Below, piece after piece: positions 1 through 10,543 of a stretch of DNA of 64,000 nucleotides. The stretch lies in NCBI GenBank assembly GCA_008828725.1, contig MEHQ01002227.1:1-64000 (forward strand). Reading direction: 5' to 3'. The notes beneath the pieces are model-generated. The model worked only from the letters and a program-made list of their open reading frames with translations. It searched no databases and was not told the DNA's origin. The number at the start of each line of letters is the position of its first letter. The first letter of the stretch is position 1. The stretch is from Saccharina japonica (taxonomy: Eukaryota > Sar > Phaeophyceae > Laminariales > Laminariaceae). The translations under genes and the position numbers were made by a program.

Positions 1-186
1 CCGTATTATCTAGGAACGGGATGGGGATATAGTTCTCGAACGGTCCCCTATCCCCTACCTAATAAAACACATGCTCGAGGACAGATCAATGGCCAGCCTG
101 CCACTCTCCTCAAGGCTTCCTCTCTCCAACTAGAGAAGGAAGAAACAAGAGTTTATTTGAGACTCCACCCACCCACCCCTCAGACA
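1..186 (+). mobile_element. LTR-like fragment, 3' part of an LTR
   Basis: The first 186 bases match 4210-4394 in order: the CCGTATTAT word, a CCCCTATCCCC block, an AATAAAA/TATAAAA block, then a TTTATTTGAGACTCCACCC end. This order of TATA-like box and pyrimidine-rich end is what an LTR 3' portion looks like. The 5' portion is not at the window edge; a matching 5' piece lies at 402-502. LTR identity is inferred from the repeated copies; no coding part can be linked to it. Confidence 0.4.
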
Positions 187-401
187 TGGCAAGGGCTAGT
201 CGTCAGATGTTTTAATATACAAGAAATGTATATCATACACGTAACTCGAGTCAGTCTACGCGGACATTCGGTAAGACGACGTACAGTGTATAGAGTACTA
301 CATATGTACTTTGGTACAGTTCTTCTTTACCCGCCGGAGGAAAAGATCTCGAGTGTTTGGTTTCGACCATAAGCACTGACAACACTCGAGGGCTTTTTCG
401 C

Positions 402-502
402 CGACGGGGTGGTAGCACCGGCCCTGCGGGAGGTGCTGCCACCATTCTTATCCCAAACTATCTGAAAAGAAGAACTGGACCGAAGATACATCCGTATTAT
501 CN
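402..502 (+). mobile_element. LTR-like fragment, 5' part, ending at an ambiguous base
   Basis: This stretch begins GGTGGTAGCACCGGCC and continues to CCGTATTATC, where an N sits at 502. It is a close copy of 4131-4215 and, reversed, of 6365-6460. The following sequence is unrelated to the other copies. The fragment therefore stops exactly at the N, which suggests an assembly join. Confidence 0.45.
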
Positions 503-3500
503 TGATACGCGTGGCTTGGTTTTCTGGAGAGAAGAGCCAGGAAATGTTCCCAGGACCGATATAGGCGTGGGGGTCATTGTGGTGTCACTTGTTTTGAGGG
601 GCTGTACTCAACGACACGCGTTTGTATGTCTCCAATGAGCAGACAGACGCTTACCTGCGGTTGTGTTGCACTAGGGCGGCCAAAGGTATCATGGCGTCAC
701 ATTACGAGGAAATACAGATACGTACAGGGTTTTTCAATGGCTCGTAAACCAAAACATAAATCAATCCGACGTTTTGGTGTGAAATGGAAGTTAATTTATT
801 TTATCGCATAAGTGGAGATACCTACAGTAGTTGTGGCGATAACACTTGACATTATTGAACAAATATGAGGGGACTGTTGGGGGAGAAACACATGTGTTGT
901 CCAAAAACAAATAAAAACGTATCCACGCAGACATCAATTACAGCGTTGCGATGCTGATGTATAGCAAACATATCGAAATACACGGCACAATTTTAGTACC
1001 GGTACAAGGAGATAGTGAGATGCGTTCAAGATTGGAGCCCTAAGCACGAACAATAGATAAGTGTTACAACTACTTGTTAGAATTACAGCGACAGTGGCTT
1101 AGATAAAGAATGCAACATATCTATGTACTACGGGATACTGCAGTACACACACGTGTATAAATGTATGCATAATAACGTGAATCCCAGCCATATCACGACA
1201 AACACACACTTGAATGCAATGAACTAACAGAAGAGGTAGATCTACCTCGAGGCAGCACGACCCACGGCGACATCAACACCAACCAAAGGGGCCGAATCAA
1301 GGGTAGGGGGTTAGGGTAAGGAGAACACCACTCTACGTAAAGGAGACGAGACACAGAGTAGCAGCAGACGATTCCATCAATCAGCCAATAAAATATACAC
1401 CCGCACAGTTCGTATATATTGTAGCATCGTGCTTGATGTTTCGTGCACACTCTCCGACAGGCCCCTGAACCTTGCCATTGATACTATGGCGAGGACTTTG
1501 GTTCGAGGTTGGTGCGATACGCTCGCTCGCTAGTACCGTAGGTTAGGTAGATTCCGGGTTATAGTCTTGAACAGCATAGGCCTATCACACTGCTCCCTTC
1601 GAAAAGACAGGGGCAGAGCAAGCTAAGACTGGCCGTTCACTCGTGCCCGGCTTGCTTTCAACTCACTAGGCAAATATTGTAGGAGACGGTAGCCTCCTCG
1701 TTTTCGTTCCGGGTTGAACGAGAAAACCCAATATTTCGGATTGAGAGACACGAACTCGAACTCGAAGCCGAAGGAACGGACTCCGAAGATGGTCGAGCGA
1801 GCAGCTAAATAGGCGGCGACTCGCAGACGTGAACAACTGCGATTATATGATTTGTGTACGTTTTACATTGTTTGCTTAAAGCACGGGGCGTTTAGACCGA
1901 ACGATCAATATTTTCCCAAATTAGTACTAGAACGTCTCGGTCCAACGCTATTAGTAGCGTTCGGCGACAAGCGGTACCAGAAGAAAGAGCAATACGCATA
2001 TACAGTAGTACACATACTCAAAATGAAGAGTGCTTGCGCGGAGTGAAGTGCACAAGGCCGAAACAAAAAGAGATGGTCCGCCAAGACGCAGTGTGATATT
2101 TTCTTGTGGTGGGGAACAATTCAGTTTGTCACACTACTGCTGTAAGAATAATTCAAACAACAGTTGCGATCGAATTCAAGTGAGGCGAAGACTCAGAATT
2201 TGGAAGACTGACCACCAACGACTGTTTCGACGGAGGGCCGAAGGTAGTAGAGACGTAACGTGTCACACAACGACCAAATCAATATGTAACGGTTGACGTA
2301 GGGCATGAGGCAATCAGGGCCCAGGCGACTTGCATGGGAGATGGTGATACACAAGTCAAACTTAAAATAAACAATTTGACAAAACAAGCGCACTCCATCC
2401 AGGTAATCGATTGACTCATAGAAGATTGGGCGTCTACCTGCCATTGTCATCTGGTGCTCGGGAAAATCGGTTTGCTTGCACGCAGCAGGATATGGGCGGT
2501 TCAAAATTCAACAATGGGCGACAATTATGAGCCGACGGAAACAGGAACGGAAGGCATCCATGCACAGGCAATGCTCCATTGGTTTAAAGCGTCAGTTACG
2601 AACACGAATAATGTTGTGCCCCGCATGCCTAGGACGGAACGAGGCATTCCGACAATGCGCATTCTGCCGGAAACCGTGTTAATCTATCAGGAGAGAGGAA
2701 CTAAAACTATGTGTAAATATATTCAAGAAGGCTATCGATATGCGGTTTGGACAAATCCATTCAGCAGTAACGGCACCAACATCGGTCAAGAAGGAGACAT
2801 CAGACAACCGATTTGTTTAACAGGTTTGTCTGCCATCACGCGAAGGAAAACATGCAAGCGCGTGGCCGTAACATAACTAACACTGTACCCAAACACTTTT
2901 CTGGTTAGATGTATGCGGAGAAGGAAGACGCACATTTGTGCACGCCATAGATTGGGTGACGGTACGGACAGAAACATTGATGGGATTTTGTAAACTAAAC
3001 GGGCTACCTGGCAAGCGGTTCGCCCATGACTCGCTCCGAAGCAATTACGTTTGTAAGCAGCAGTATAACTTACAAGGGAGGCCTCGGGGTAGCCCCAGCT
3101 TGGTTTGACCAACTAGGGCTAGGAACCCAGTGCGAAGAGACGTAGTGACTCAGCACATATATGGCGTTTACAAGATCGGGCGGAGGTGAAGGCGAAACAG
3201 TCACCGATTATGTGACGAGGCCATATTTCGGCCACTGTAGCACTAATGAAGGCACATCTGCAAGGTATAAAAGACACAGAGCAGAAACGGTGGTGCTGGT
3301 ATGTAACATTGCATTGTTTGCGGTCGCTTTCAGCACAACACAGCGAGGAGGCCGTTACGCGTACTCTCATTCAACGCATCCTTAGACACCCAAATCACTG
3401 TGGTTCATGTTCAGTTTCGAATGGGGGAATACCAAGCGAGAGGGCGCAGACCTTTTAATCACGATCCCGTACGACGATAATATTTAGACACACGCGTTAC

Positions 3501-4130
3501 CAGGGCCGTCGAACAATGTGTAGTGGTACGAGGATAATTCGTTGGGGTGGACATGAAGAAAGGTCAATATTTCCCTTGCATTTTAACAAACCAAAAGATT
3601 TTCAAGTCAGTACGGAGTTCACTCTCCCTTTCAATTAGTCAGGTGACATTGCTACTAAAGGAGAGTGCCATAGAAGCGGGATTACGAGGAGAGATCTCCA
3701 TGCAATCTTTCCGATCAGAGGGTTCGGTTTGATTATTTTAACAAGAGACGATGTGTCCGCTATATCATGCAACGCGGGTTTTGCAAAGAAAAAAATGAAT
3801 ATATACCTGGTATATATATGCTGGGAGGTACGTGAAGTAACTCAAGTGGATTATATCCTGTCCAGGAGTGACAAAAGCACAGTATTAATAGTAGTACAAG
3901 GAGATCAAGGAGGTTCCGTTGAGTGAACAACGTCGTTCATGAGCAGCTTTCGGGGATGGTCCAATGATGATGTCATCAACTTGATGTAATGCCAAGGAGA
4001 TCTACATCTCAAATTAACGATGAGCAAGGAACAGCGGAGAGAGACGACCAGGAGAAAGTATGGGAAGAACAGTCAAGATCAGTATAATAATAAATTATGA
4101 TACTGAGCGAGACTGCAGAGTAAGGGAGGG
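503..4130. other. No gene recognised
   Basis: Both strands contain only short ORFs (140 codons or fewer) with no recognisable family, start context or splice pattern. The interval is bounded by LTR-like pieces of one family (1-186/402-502 and 4131-4394), so it could be a heavily decayed internal region of that element. No reverse transcriptase, protease or zinc-knuckle motif is visible in it. Confidence 0.4.
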
Positions 4131-4394
4131 GTGGGAGCACCGGCCGCGGGAGGTGCTTCCACCATTCTTATCCCACACTATCTGAAAAGAAGAACCTGTC
4201 CAAAGATACATCCGTATTATTGAGGGAAGGGATGCGAAGAGTAATCAAACAATCCCCTATCCCCGACCATATAAAAGGCGTGATTCAGGACAGACACAGC
4301 CACATCATTTCAGTCCTTTAAAGCCTTTGCTTCTCCCAATATATCAGGGAGAAACAAGTGCTTATTTTGAGACTCCACCCGCCCACCCCACGTA
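4131..4394 (+). mobile_element. LTR-like sequence, most complete copy
   Basis: It follows a purine tract (AAGGGAGGGG), starts TGGGAGCACCGGCC, carries a TATAAAAGG box near 4271 and ends in the GAGACTCCACCC block. Its 5' half matches 402-502 and 6365-6460 (reverse), and its 3' half matches 1-186. Purine tract, TG start and internal TATA box together support a 3' LTR or solo LTR. Exact ends were not fixed by a target-site duplication. Confidence 0.45.
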
Positions 4395-4568
4395 AACCAC
4401 AATATATTAGCACATTATATTTGAAAAATCAAACAACGTGACACATATAATATAATCGTATGAATACATTCGTATTCCGAGTATACTCGGAGCATGAAGT
4501 ATACTGGGAGCATCTGTGCGTCATTCCTCAAAGGAATCGGCCGTCATTACTCCCGCTGGTTCGGTGTG

Positions 4569-5168
4569 TGTTCTTCACTTTAAACCTTCCTTTGTACCCG
4601 TCGACATCCAGCACACCCAGTGTCCGTGCCGATTCTTCATCCTAAAAAGGTACCAGTTCTGTGGTCACAAAACTACGACACAGAGATACTACGCTCAGTG
4701 CAGTAAGCAGAGCAGACAATGCAATGCCATATACGACAGGCAAGACCTACCCTGCTAGCAATCCAGGTGCATGCAAGAGAAAAAGAGAAAAGATACACCC
4801 ACAGCAAGCTCGCGTCGCGCACGAACTGTTTTTACTTTCTTGGTTCGACGCTTTTATATTCAACGCGTACGTACTCCTTGCGGCTTGCGTCTTGCGTCAT
4901 GAGTCAGTTGTTTCTGTTTCATTTCAGAACTTGTTTTATTTTGTCTTTTTTGTTCTTATTTTTTGGTTCGGCTCGTGCCGCTGTGTTCTCGTACCCGATA
5001 CGTTACGCATCTCACTTGCTTTACCCATTAATTTGCGTTTATTTTGTTTTGGTTTTTCTCTGTTTCACAGTCTGTGACCACAGAATTTGTATCTCTCTAG
5101 GATTGGGAATCAGGACAGGCACTGGGTGTACTGATGTGGTTGAGTAGAAAGAACGGGTTTAATGTGAA
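4569..5168. mobile_element. Non-autonomous element with ~100-bp imperfect terminal inverted repeats
   Basis: The left end (TTCTTCACTTTAAACC at about 4571) and the right end (GGGTTTAATGTGAAGA at about 5155-5169) are inverted copies. Similarity continues inward for about 100 bases through CACACCCAGTG / CACTGGGTGTA and TCTGTGGTCACA / TGTGACCACAGA. The 600-bp size, long inverted ends and absence of a convincing coding region fit a MITE or foldback-type DNA transposon. Single ends of the same family recur at 7185-7392, 8690-8890, 10843-11043 and 23320-23430. Confidence 0.55.
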
Positions 5169-5169
5169 G

Positions 5170-5170
<1 letters not shown>

Positions 5171-5212
<42 letters not shown>

Positions 5213-5213
5213 G
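5171..5213 (+). repeat. (CAA)n microsatellite
   Basis: About fourteen uninterrupted CAA/AAC units directly abut the right end of the inverted-repeat element. Confidence 0.9.
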
Positions 5214-5345
5214 TCTTCATATTTTATAGGGCAATAACCAAAAACGGGTATACCCGGTCGGTTTTTACTCAAAAACAGGTACAGCCTGGAACAAAGTAAA
5301 AAACACACCCAGCGAGCCACGCGATTGGCCCAAAATAAATTGTAC
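5214..5345 (+). repeat. Inverted dispersed repeat, copy 1
   Basis: This interval is the reverse complement of 6650-6783 with few differences. Shared words include ACGGGTATACCCGG and CAGCGAGCCACGCGATTGG. Together with 4460-4850 against 6841-7392, it shows that a roughly 0.9-kb block was duplicated in opposite orientation and then rearranged. Confidence 0.7.
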
Positions 5346-6364
5346 CCATTTTTCAGAGATTGTCCCGGGTACAACTGTAAATGTCTATTATGCTTGGCTT
5401 TCAACCGTTTTCGGTTATTTATTTTGCTTAAACCACTTGCCTACAGTGTGCCTCGCTCTCCACTGCGTCTGCGGCCGCTCTTTCGTTGTTTCATTTTCTT
5501 CCAAGCCTTTTCACAATTCACCTACCTCAACTCTATTCAACCATTTTACGCACCTGGGTACGTACGTACGTCTTCAGAGTGATACACCACCCACCAAAAA
5601 ATACTGTTGTATGTATGCACAGCAGTATCAACACACCTGGTATACGACTGATGTATTTTTACATTTTTATTGTAATACGACTGCTGCTGCTGTAGTATAG
5701 GTTGTATTTCAGGTACACGCTGAGTGCAAGTAAAACACACACTTACATGCTTGCCGCTAGAACCCTCTGCCCCTAAACACCCCTGACTCCTGACCCTGCT
5801 CCCCATCCCACCCGGACCTGAGCCCTCCAAACATAGTGTGGACACGTTTAAGGGTATAGTTGGGCGCCGACAAGTATGCCTGGTTGTCACTATCCCTCAC
5901 AAACGGGCACGATGTGATTTTGGCCAATCTATTCCGTGATGGCTCGTGGCATGTGTTGTTTTGACTCGATTCCATGCTGCACCCGTTTTTGACTCCGACC
6001 GGAACGGATGTACTCGTTTTTTATTATTGCCCTATTTTATATATACTTCAGATCAATCCGACAATACCTCTATTTGCCAATGGTCTTGGGATCGCTTTCA
6101 TCTAAGCGATGCGCCGTCAAGCGCAGAAACCTTGTATCAGAAGGGTGGTGTGTGGTGATGATCATTATTGTTTTAGCTCGTACCTCTATCTCCCTTCTGC
6201 ATTCAGGTAGAGCCTGGGATCCGGCTATTGTTTTCGTATAAGTCCTGATGGCGTCTTAGACAAGAGGTCCAATGAACTGTAGGATCAAGTGCACCACTCG
6301 TTACCCTGATGCTTCAAGACTAGTCTTAGTGTACCACTCAACCCGGGCCATCCTTCTGCCACAA

Positions 6365-6460
6365 ATAAATACGGATGTATCTTCGGTCCAGTTCTTCTTT
6401 TCAGATAGTTTGGGATAAGAATGGTCGCAGCACCTCCCGCAGCCGGTGCTACCACCCCTC
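6365..6460 (-). mobile_element. LTR-like fragment, reverse orientation
   Basis: Reverse complement of the 402-502 fragment, including the GTATCTTCGG and GGTGCTACCACC words. It is a partial copy of the LTR family seen at 4131-4394. Confidence 0.5.
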
Positions 6461-6649
6461 CCATACTCTATACTGTTATTTCCGGTATCATGTTGCTCGC
6501 TTGTGTAACTGATGCCGGCAAGGACTGTCTTCCCATACTCTCTGCCGCCTCTCGTTCTTTGTAGTGTATGTCTTAAATGTGCGCTAAGCATTTGATGGCC
6601 TTACCCAGGTTATTCATGCGATTGCGACTTTCCGGACGCCGCCCAGGGT

Positions 6650-6783
6650 ACGATTTATTTTGGGCCAATCGCGTGGCTCGCTGGGTGTGGTTTTTTACTT
6701 TGTTCCAGGCTGTACCCGTTTTTGAGTAAAAACCGACCGGGTATACCCGTTTTTGGTTATCGCCCTATAAAATATGAAGACTT
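6650..6783 (-). repeat. Inverted dispersed repeat, copy 2
   Basis: Reverse-complement partner of 5214-5345. Beyond it, 6841-6870 and 7185-7392 are reverse complements of 4796-4850 and 4580-4780, so pieces of the 4.4-5.3 kb block recur here in opposite orientation. Confidence 0.7.
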
Positions 6784-7184
6784 GGTTTGCAAAAAGTAAG
6801 AAAATAATGTCATACGTACGCGTATGATATAAAGCGTGTAACCAAGAAAGTACAAACAGTTCGTGCGACGCGAGCTGTGGGTGTACTGGTTGTCTGTATA
6901 AGCTGTAAATAAACGGAGTGTGTTGACCGGTCGTGCATTCCACAGATGCTCCGAGTATACTCGGAATACTTCGAGTATGGAGAGTACTGCACATTTCGTT
7001 TCATTTCATTTGGTTTCTTTTTTATTGGGTGTCGCATCTCCTCTCGGAGAAGCACGACACTTTCTTTCTTTTATTTTGTCATGCTTTTGTTTGGTTGCTT
7101 GATTGTTGATTTGCTTCAGTATTTTACTTTCATTATTTTTCCTTTTCGCTTTTTTTTTTCTTTTTTCTTTTTTTCTCTCGCATG

Positions 7185-7392
7185 CACCTGGATTGCTAGC
7201 AGGGTAGGTCTTGCCTGTCGTATATGGCATTGCATTGTCTGCTCTGCTTACTGCACTGAGCGTAGTATCTCTGTGTCGTAGTTTTGTGACCACAGAACTG
7301 GTACCTTTTTAGGATGAAGAATCGGCACGGACACTGGGTGTGCTGGATGTCGACGGGTAGAAAGGAAGGTTTAATAATGTGAAGAACACACA
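7185..7392 (-). mobile_element. Single end of the inverted-repeat element family
   Basis: Reverse complement of 4575-4785, with the same words around the GTCGACGGGTAGAAAGGAAGG and CTTTTTAGGATGAAGAATCGG blocks. Only one terminus is present, so this is a solo end or a truncated copy. Confidence 0.6.
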
Positions 7393-7589
7393 CACCGAAA
7401 TACTGCGAGTAAACAAAGCACCTGAAGCATTTTTTCTCTAAAATACTCTAATTATACTTCCAGGAAATGGGAGCATCTGTGAATTTTGAAATGCTATAAA
7501 CGCCAGTCACATGCTCCCAGCAGAGCCTGGTAGGAATGACGGCCGAGTCTTTAAAATGATGCAAACTTTTAAGATGCTCCTAACGTACT

Positions 7590-7825
7590 TTACACTCCGA
7601 GCATACTCCGAGTATCGAGTACATTTCGTACTCGAATACTCGGAGTACTTGGAGTATGAGCAGTACGGAAGCCCCAAATACTCGGAGTACAAGGAGTAAC
7701 CGCAGTATCGGACCCCGAAATATTCCGAGTACAAGCAACATCGAGAGTGTTCATACCCGAAATACTCGAGTACGAGCAGTATGCCGGAGTATCGAACCCC
7801 GAAATACTCTGAGTACACCAAAGCA
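7590..7825. repeat. Degenerate ~42-bp array with GAGTACTC core
   Basis: The sequence repeats variants of CCCGAAATACTCGGAGTAC near 7671, 7712, 7755 and 7796, about 41-43 bases apart. The core CTCGGAGTAC/GAGTACTC is palindromic or nearly so. Related GAGTATACTCGGAG words occur at 4478-4495 and 6947-6965. ORFs reading through it are rich in YSEY because of the repeat. Confidence 0.7.
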
Positions 7826-8160
7826 CCTGTAGTATTTCATCTCCAATACCGGTACTCTTTACTTTACTCCGAGGTACTCGGAGCGTCTGTGCATTGTTTC
7901 TTCCGGAAAAAATGTTCGTATAACCGGCCTTCTCACAAGAAACCTGAAATCGGGCTCAGGCTGACTTTCTTATTCTGGGCGCGCATGAAAGCACACGTTC
8001 TTATTTTTCGCTTTCTTATTTTGCTCCCGGATAAGATGTTTTCCGTAGTACTGCACAATGAATAATGGCTTGGACCCAGGCCAGCCACAGGAAAGGGTCA
8101 CTTTCTTGAAGCTTAGGCACTGACTAGCTGACTAGGCTGAGAGGTTTCTTATTTTTTTCA

Positions 8161-8275
8161 GTTTTTCAGGCTGACTTTCTTGTGGGTTCCTTTCTCATGA
8201 GCGGGCCGGTACTCTTTTCAATTTTTCAGGCTGACTTTCTTGTGGGTTCCTTTCTCATGAGCGGGCCGGTACTCT
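8161..8275 (+). repeat. 60-bp tandem duplication
   Basis: 8161-8220 is repeated almost exactly at 8221-8275. Both copies carry CTGACTTTCTTGTGGGTTCC and GAGCGGGCCGGTACTCT, with one mismatch near the start and divergence only at the far end. Confidence 0.9.
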
Positions 8276-9067
8276 GTATACGCGCCACCAGTGGGAGTTT
8301 TTCCAGCGAACGCCACCATATATATCTACTGGCATCTACTACTCGTATGGTATATGCTAGCAAAGATGAGCTTCGACGAAATCCTCGAGCTCACAGCTGT
8401 TGTTTTTTTAATTTTTTTAATACGTATATGCGGGCGGTCATTTACCCACGGAAGGAATTGTATCCAAGCACTGATCAGTTATAGTATCATATATAGGGTC
8501 CGGGAGTATCACTGGCAAAGGGTTCGGCTTACGTATAGGGTTAGGGTTAGGGTCGCCCTGGTACCAGGTATATGTTTATACGACGTATGTCGTATGTAGA
8601 ATATGTACCTGGTATCAGGGTAGGCCATTATGTTTATTTTTTTATATTTTTTCCCTTTCGCTTTTTATTTTATTTTATTTCTCTTTTTTCTCTTTCATGC
8701 ACCTGGATTGCTAGCAGGGTAGTAGGTCTTGCCTGTCGTATATGGCATTGTCTGCTGTGCTTACTGAGCGTAGTATCTCTGTGTCGTAGTTTTGTGACCA
8801 CAGAACTGTTACCTTTTTAGGATGCAGAATCGGCACGGACGCTGGGTGTGCTGGATGTCGACGGGTAGAAAGGAAGGTTTTATGTGAAGAACACACACAC
8901 ACCGCCCGTGTGGTAAGTTTGCCGTCGGTTGGTGGCGCGCGATGTCAAAAATCCCACCAGTGGCGCATACATATTTATACTCGTCTACAAAAATTGTTGT
9001 TTCGTCTGATTAAAGTTGCTGAGCAGATCTTAATTTTCATTTGTGGGCAAGTTTCCTAATTTAATTG

Positions 9068-9490
9068 AGAATTTTGCCTTTCCGATGAGAATGAAAATCG
9101 ATTTTAGTACCTCGTTGTTTTGTAAGAGCTGTATCTCGCTCACAATCAATATTGAACCTAGAATATATGTTCCTCGATGGTTGGTATCGATCCACGAAAA
9201 AAAAAACGAAATCAACCTTCACAGGCTTGTAAAACAGAGGATGAAAGGGAATTGGCATTTATGGGCGTACCTCGCCCATAAATCTTTATTTCCTTGGATC
9301 TTCGACATCTTGCGAGACTGCCGATGCCGATGCCGATTTTATTTTTTTGTCGTCGTCGTCGACGGCTGTCACAACAGACAATAGTTTACAGAATCATTTT
9401 TGACTGTGGGGGAAAGTATATCTCCTACGTACTACAATTCAAAACCCAATGTTTTCGATTTTCCTTTTCATCGGAAAGGCAAAATTATAT
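9068..9490. mobile_element. Foldback element with nested inverted repeats
   Basis: A ~35-base arm with TTTTGCCTTTCCGATGAG at 9072 is complementary to CTTTTCATCGGAAAGGCAAAA near 9465-9487. Halfway between them, at 9257-9283, lies a perfect 11-bp stem, ATTTATGGGCG / CGCCCATAAAT. Centred nested inverted repeats suggest a foldback/MITE-type insertion. The same structure recurs at 11221-11643 in the second duplicate copy. Confidence 0.45.
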
Positions 9491-10000
9491 TTTTTTGTGT
9501 AATATTCATGATATCAATGAGTTATTCACGTATTCGACATTACGTACTTTACGCCGTGCTCGTACCCTTCCTGGTAAGAACCGCCGCGGGTTATACTAGC
9601 CAAGTCGCAAATCGCGTTTAGCTCTTTTTTTATCACTCGGGGCGGTGTCCTGTGGTGGGGGTGTACTTAACGTTCTACTGTACCCCGGTGATAACGGGCA
9701 TGTTTTACTCGATGTTTGCAATATTTACCCCCGGGGGGCGGTTTCTACTTATTTTTTTCCCAGCCCGTGCATTTTATCTTCGCCCTTCTTTTATTTCTCC
9801 CACTTTAGTCGTAACTCGCAGATCCGTGGTCACTAGGTAGGCTCTTCTCCTACGGTACGTGCCTTGCATTTTTATCCCGAGAACGATTTCAGCACTTTCT
9901 TCCCTCGTCGACTACCATCCTCGTCGAATTGTGCTTACCCGCGCTATAATAGGCGCTCTCGACAGTCAGTAGTTGGTGTCATTTTAGAATAAATGTATCC

Positions 10001-10069
10001 ATACGAAGAATCGAACCCTCTCCCTCAAACTTAGCCGTCTTCGTGGTTAACTGTTAGACCGCCGGGGCG
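10001..10069 (-). other. tRNA-like sequence (A- and B-box resemblance)
   Basis: Read on the minus strand it has a D-arm-like GGTCTAACAGTTAACCA and a T-loop-like GGTTCGATTC at tRNA-like spacing. The acceptor stem does not pair, so a functional tRNA is unlikely. A decayed tRNA or the head of a tRNA-derived SINE is possible. The identical copy is at 12154-12222. Confidence 0.2.
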
Positions 10070-10362
10070 TAGAGGGGGGTGATAACGGCGAGGGGTAATA
10101 GCAGTGCAATGGGTTGTATTTAGTCGCACGCGGTATGCCTACCCTGGTCTCAGGGTGTACTCATCGTGTCGTGCATGGCGATAGACGTATGGCCATAGAC
10201 CCTCGCCTCCCAACAATGCCGGGACGGAGCACGTTGGGTTTTCCTCAACCAGGCAGACATTGCTTGCTTGCACCAAGCGCGAAGCGACGTGAAGTGTTGG
10301 CCGAGTCGCATGAAGTATGAGCTGAATCCTACTAAGAGCCGCTTCTGAGGCGGACTTGCATG

Positions 10363-10543
10363 NCCGACCAGCGAAAAAAAAATATGGGGGGGTCTCTAAA
10401 ACCAAGTAAAAAAAAGGGAACAAAAAACGAAAAAAAAATGTTTTTTGCTCATTTCGTCCTGTGATCACAGCGATCCGGTTTGTTTTTCATTCTGACCTTC
10501 CTAGGTGTGTGGTGTCGTTTTCTTTTTTTTTTGTGCACCCTTG
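10363..10543. other. Junction spacer between the duplicate copies, with ambiguous base
   Basis: This 181-base spacer starts with an N and is A- and T-rich. It is the only sequence between the two 1.97-kb copies. Nothing coding is visible in it. Confidence 0.8.

Larger units (their letters stand above)
8391..10362 (+). repeat. 1.97-kb direct duplication, copy 1
   Basis: This block repeats at 10544-12515 with a constant offset of 2153 bases and only about one visible substitution (in the T-rich tract near 8675). The copy ends at 10362, and an N follows at 10363. No convincing gene lies inside. It holds a short TTAGGG tract (8538-8553), one end of the inverted-repeat element family, a foldback structure and a tRNA-like box region. 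Confidence 0.9.

Noticed and set aside
9043-9384. 113-codon ORF repeated at 11196-11537
   Set aside because: It spans the foldback element and is conserved only because the whole 1.97-kb block is duplicated; no codon bias or family.
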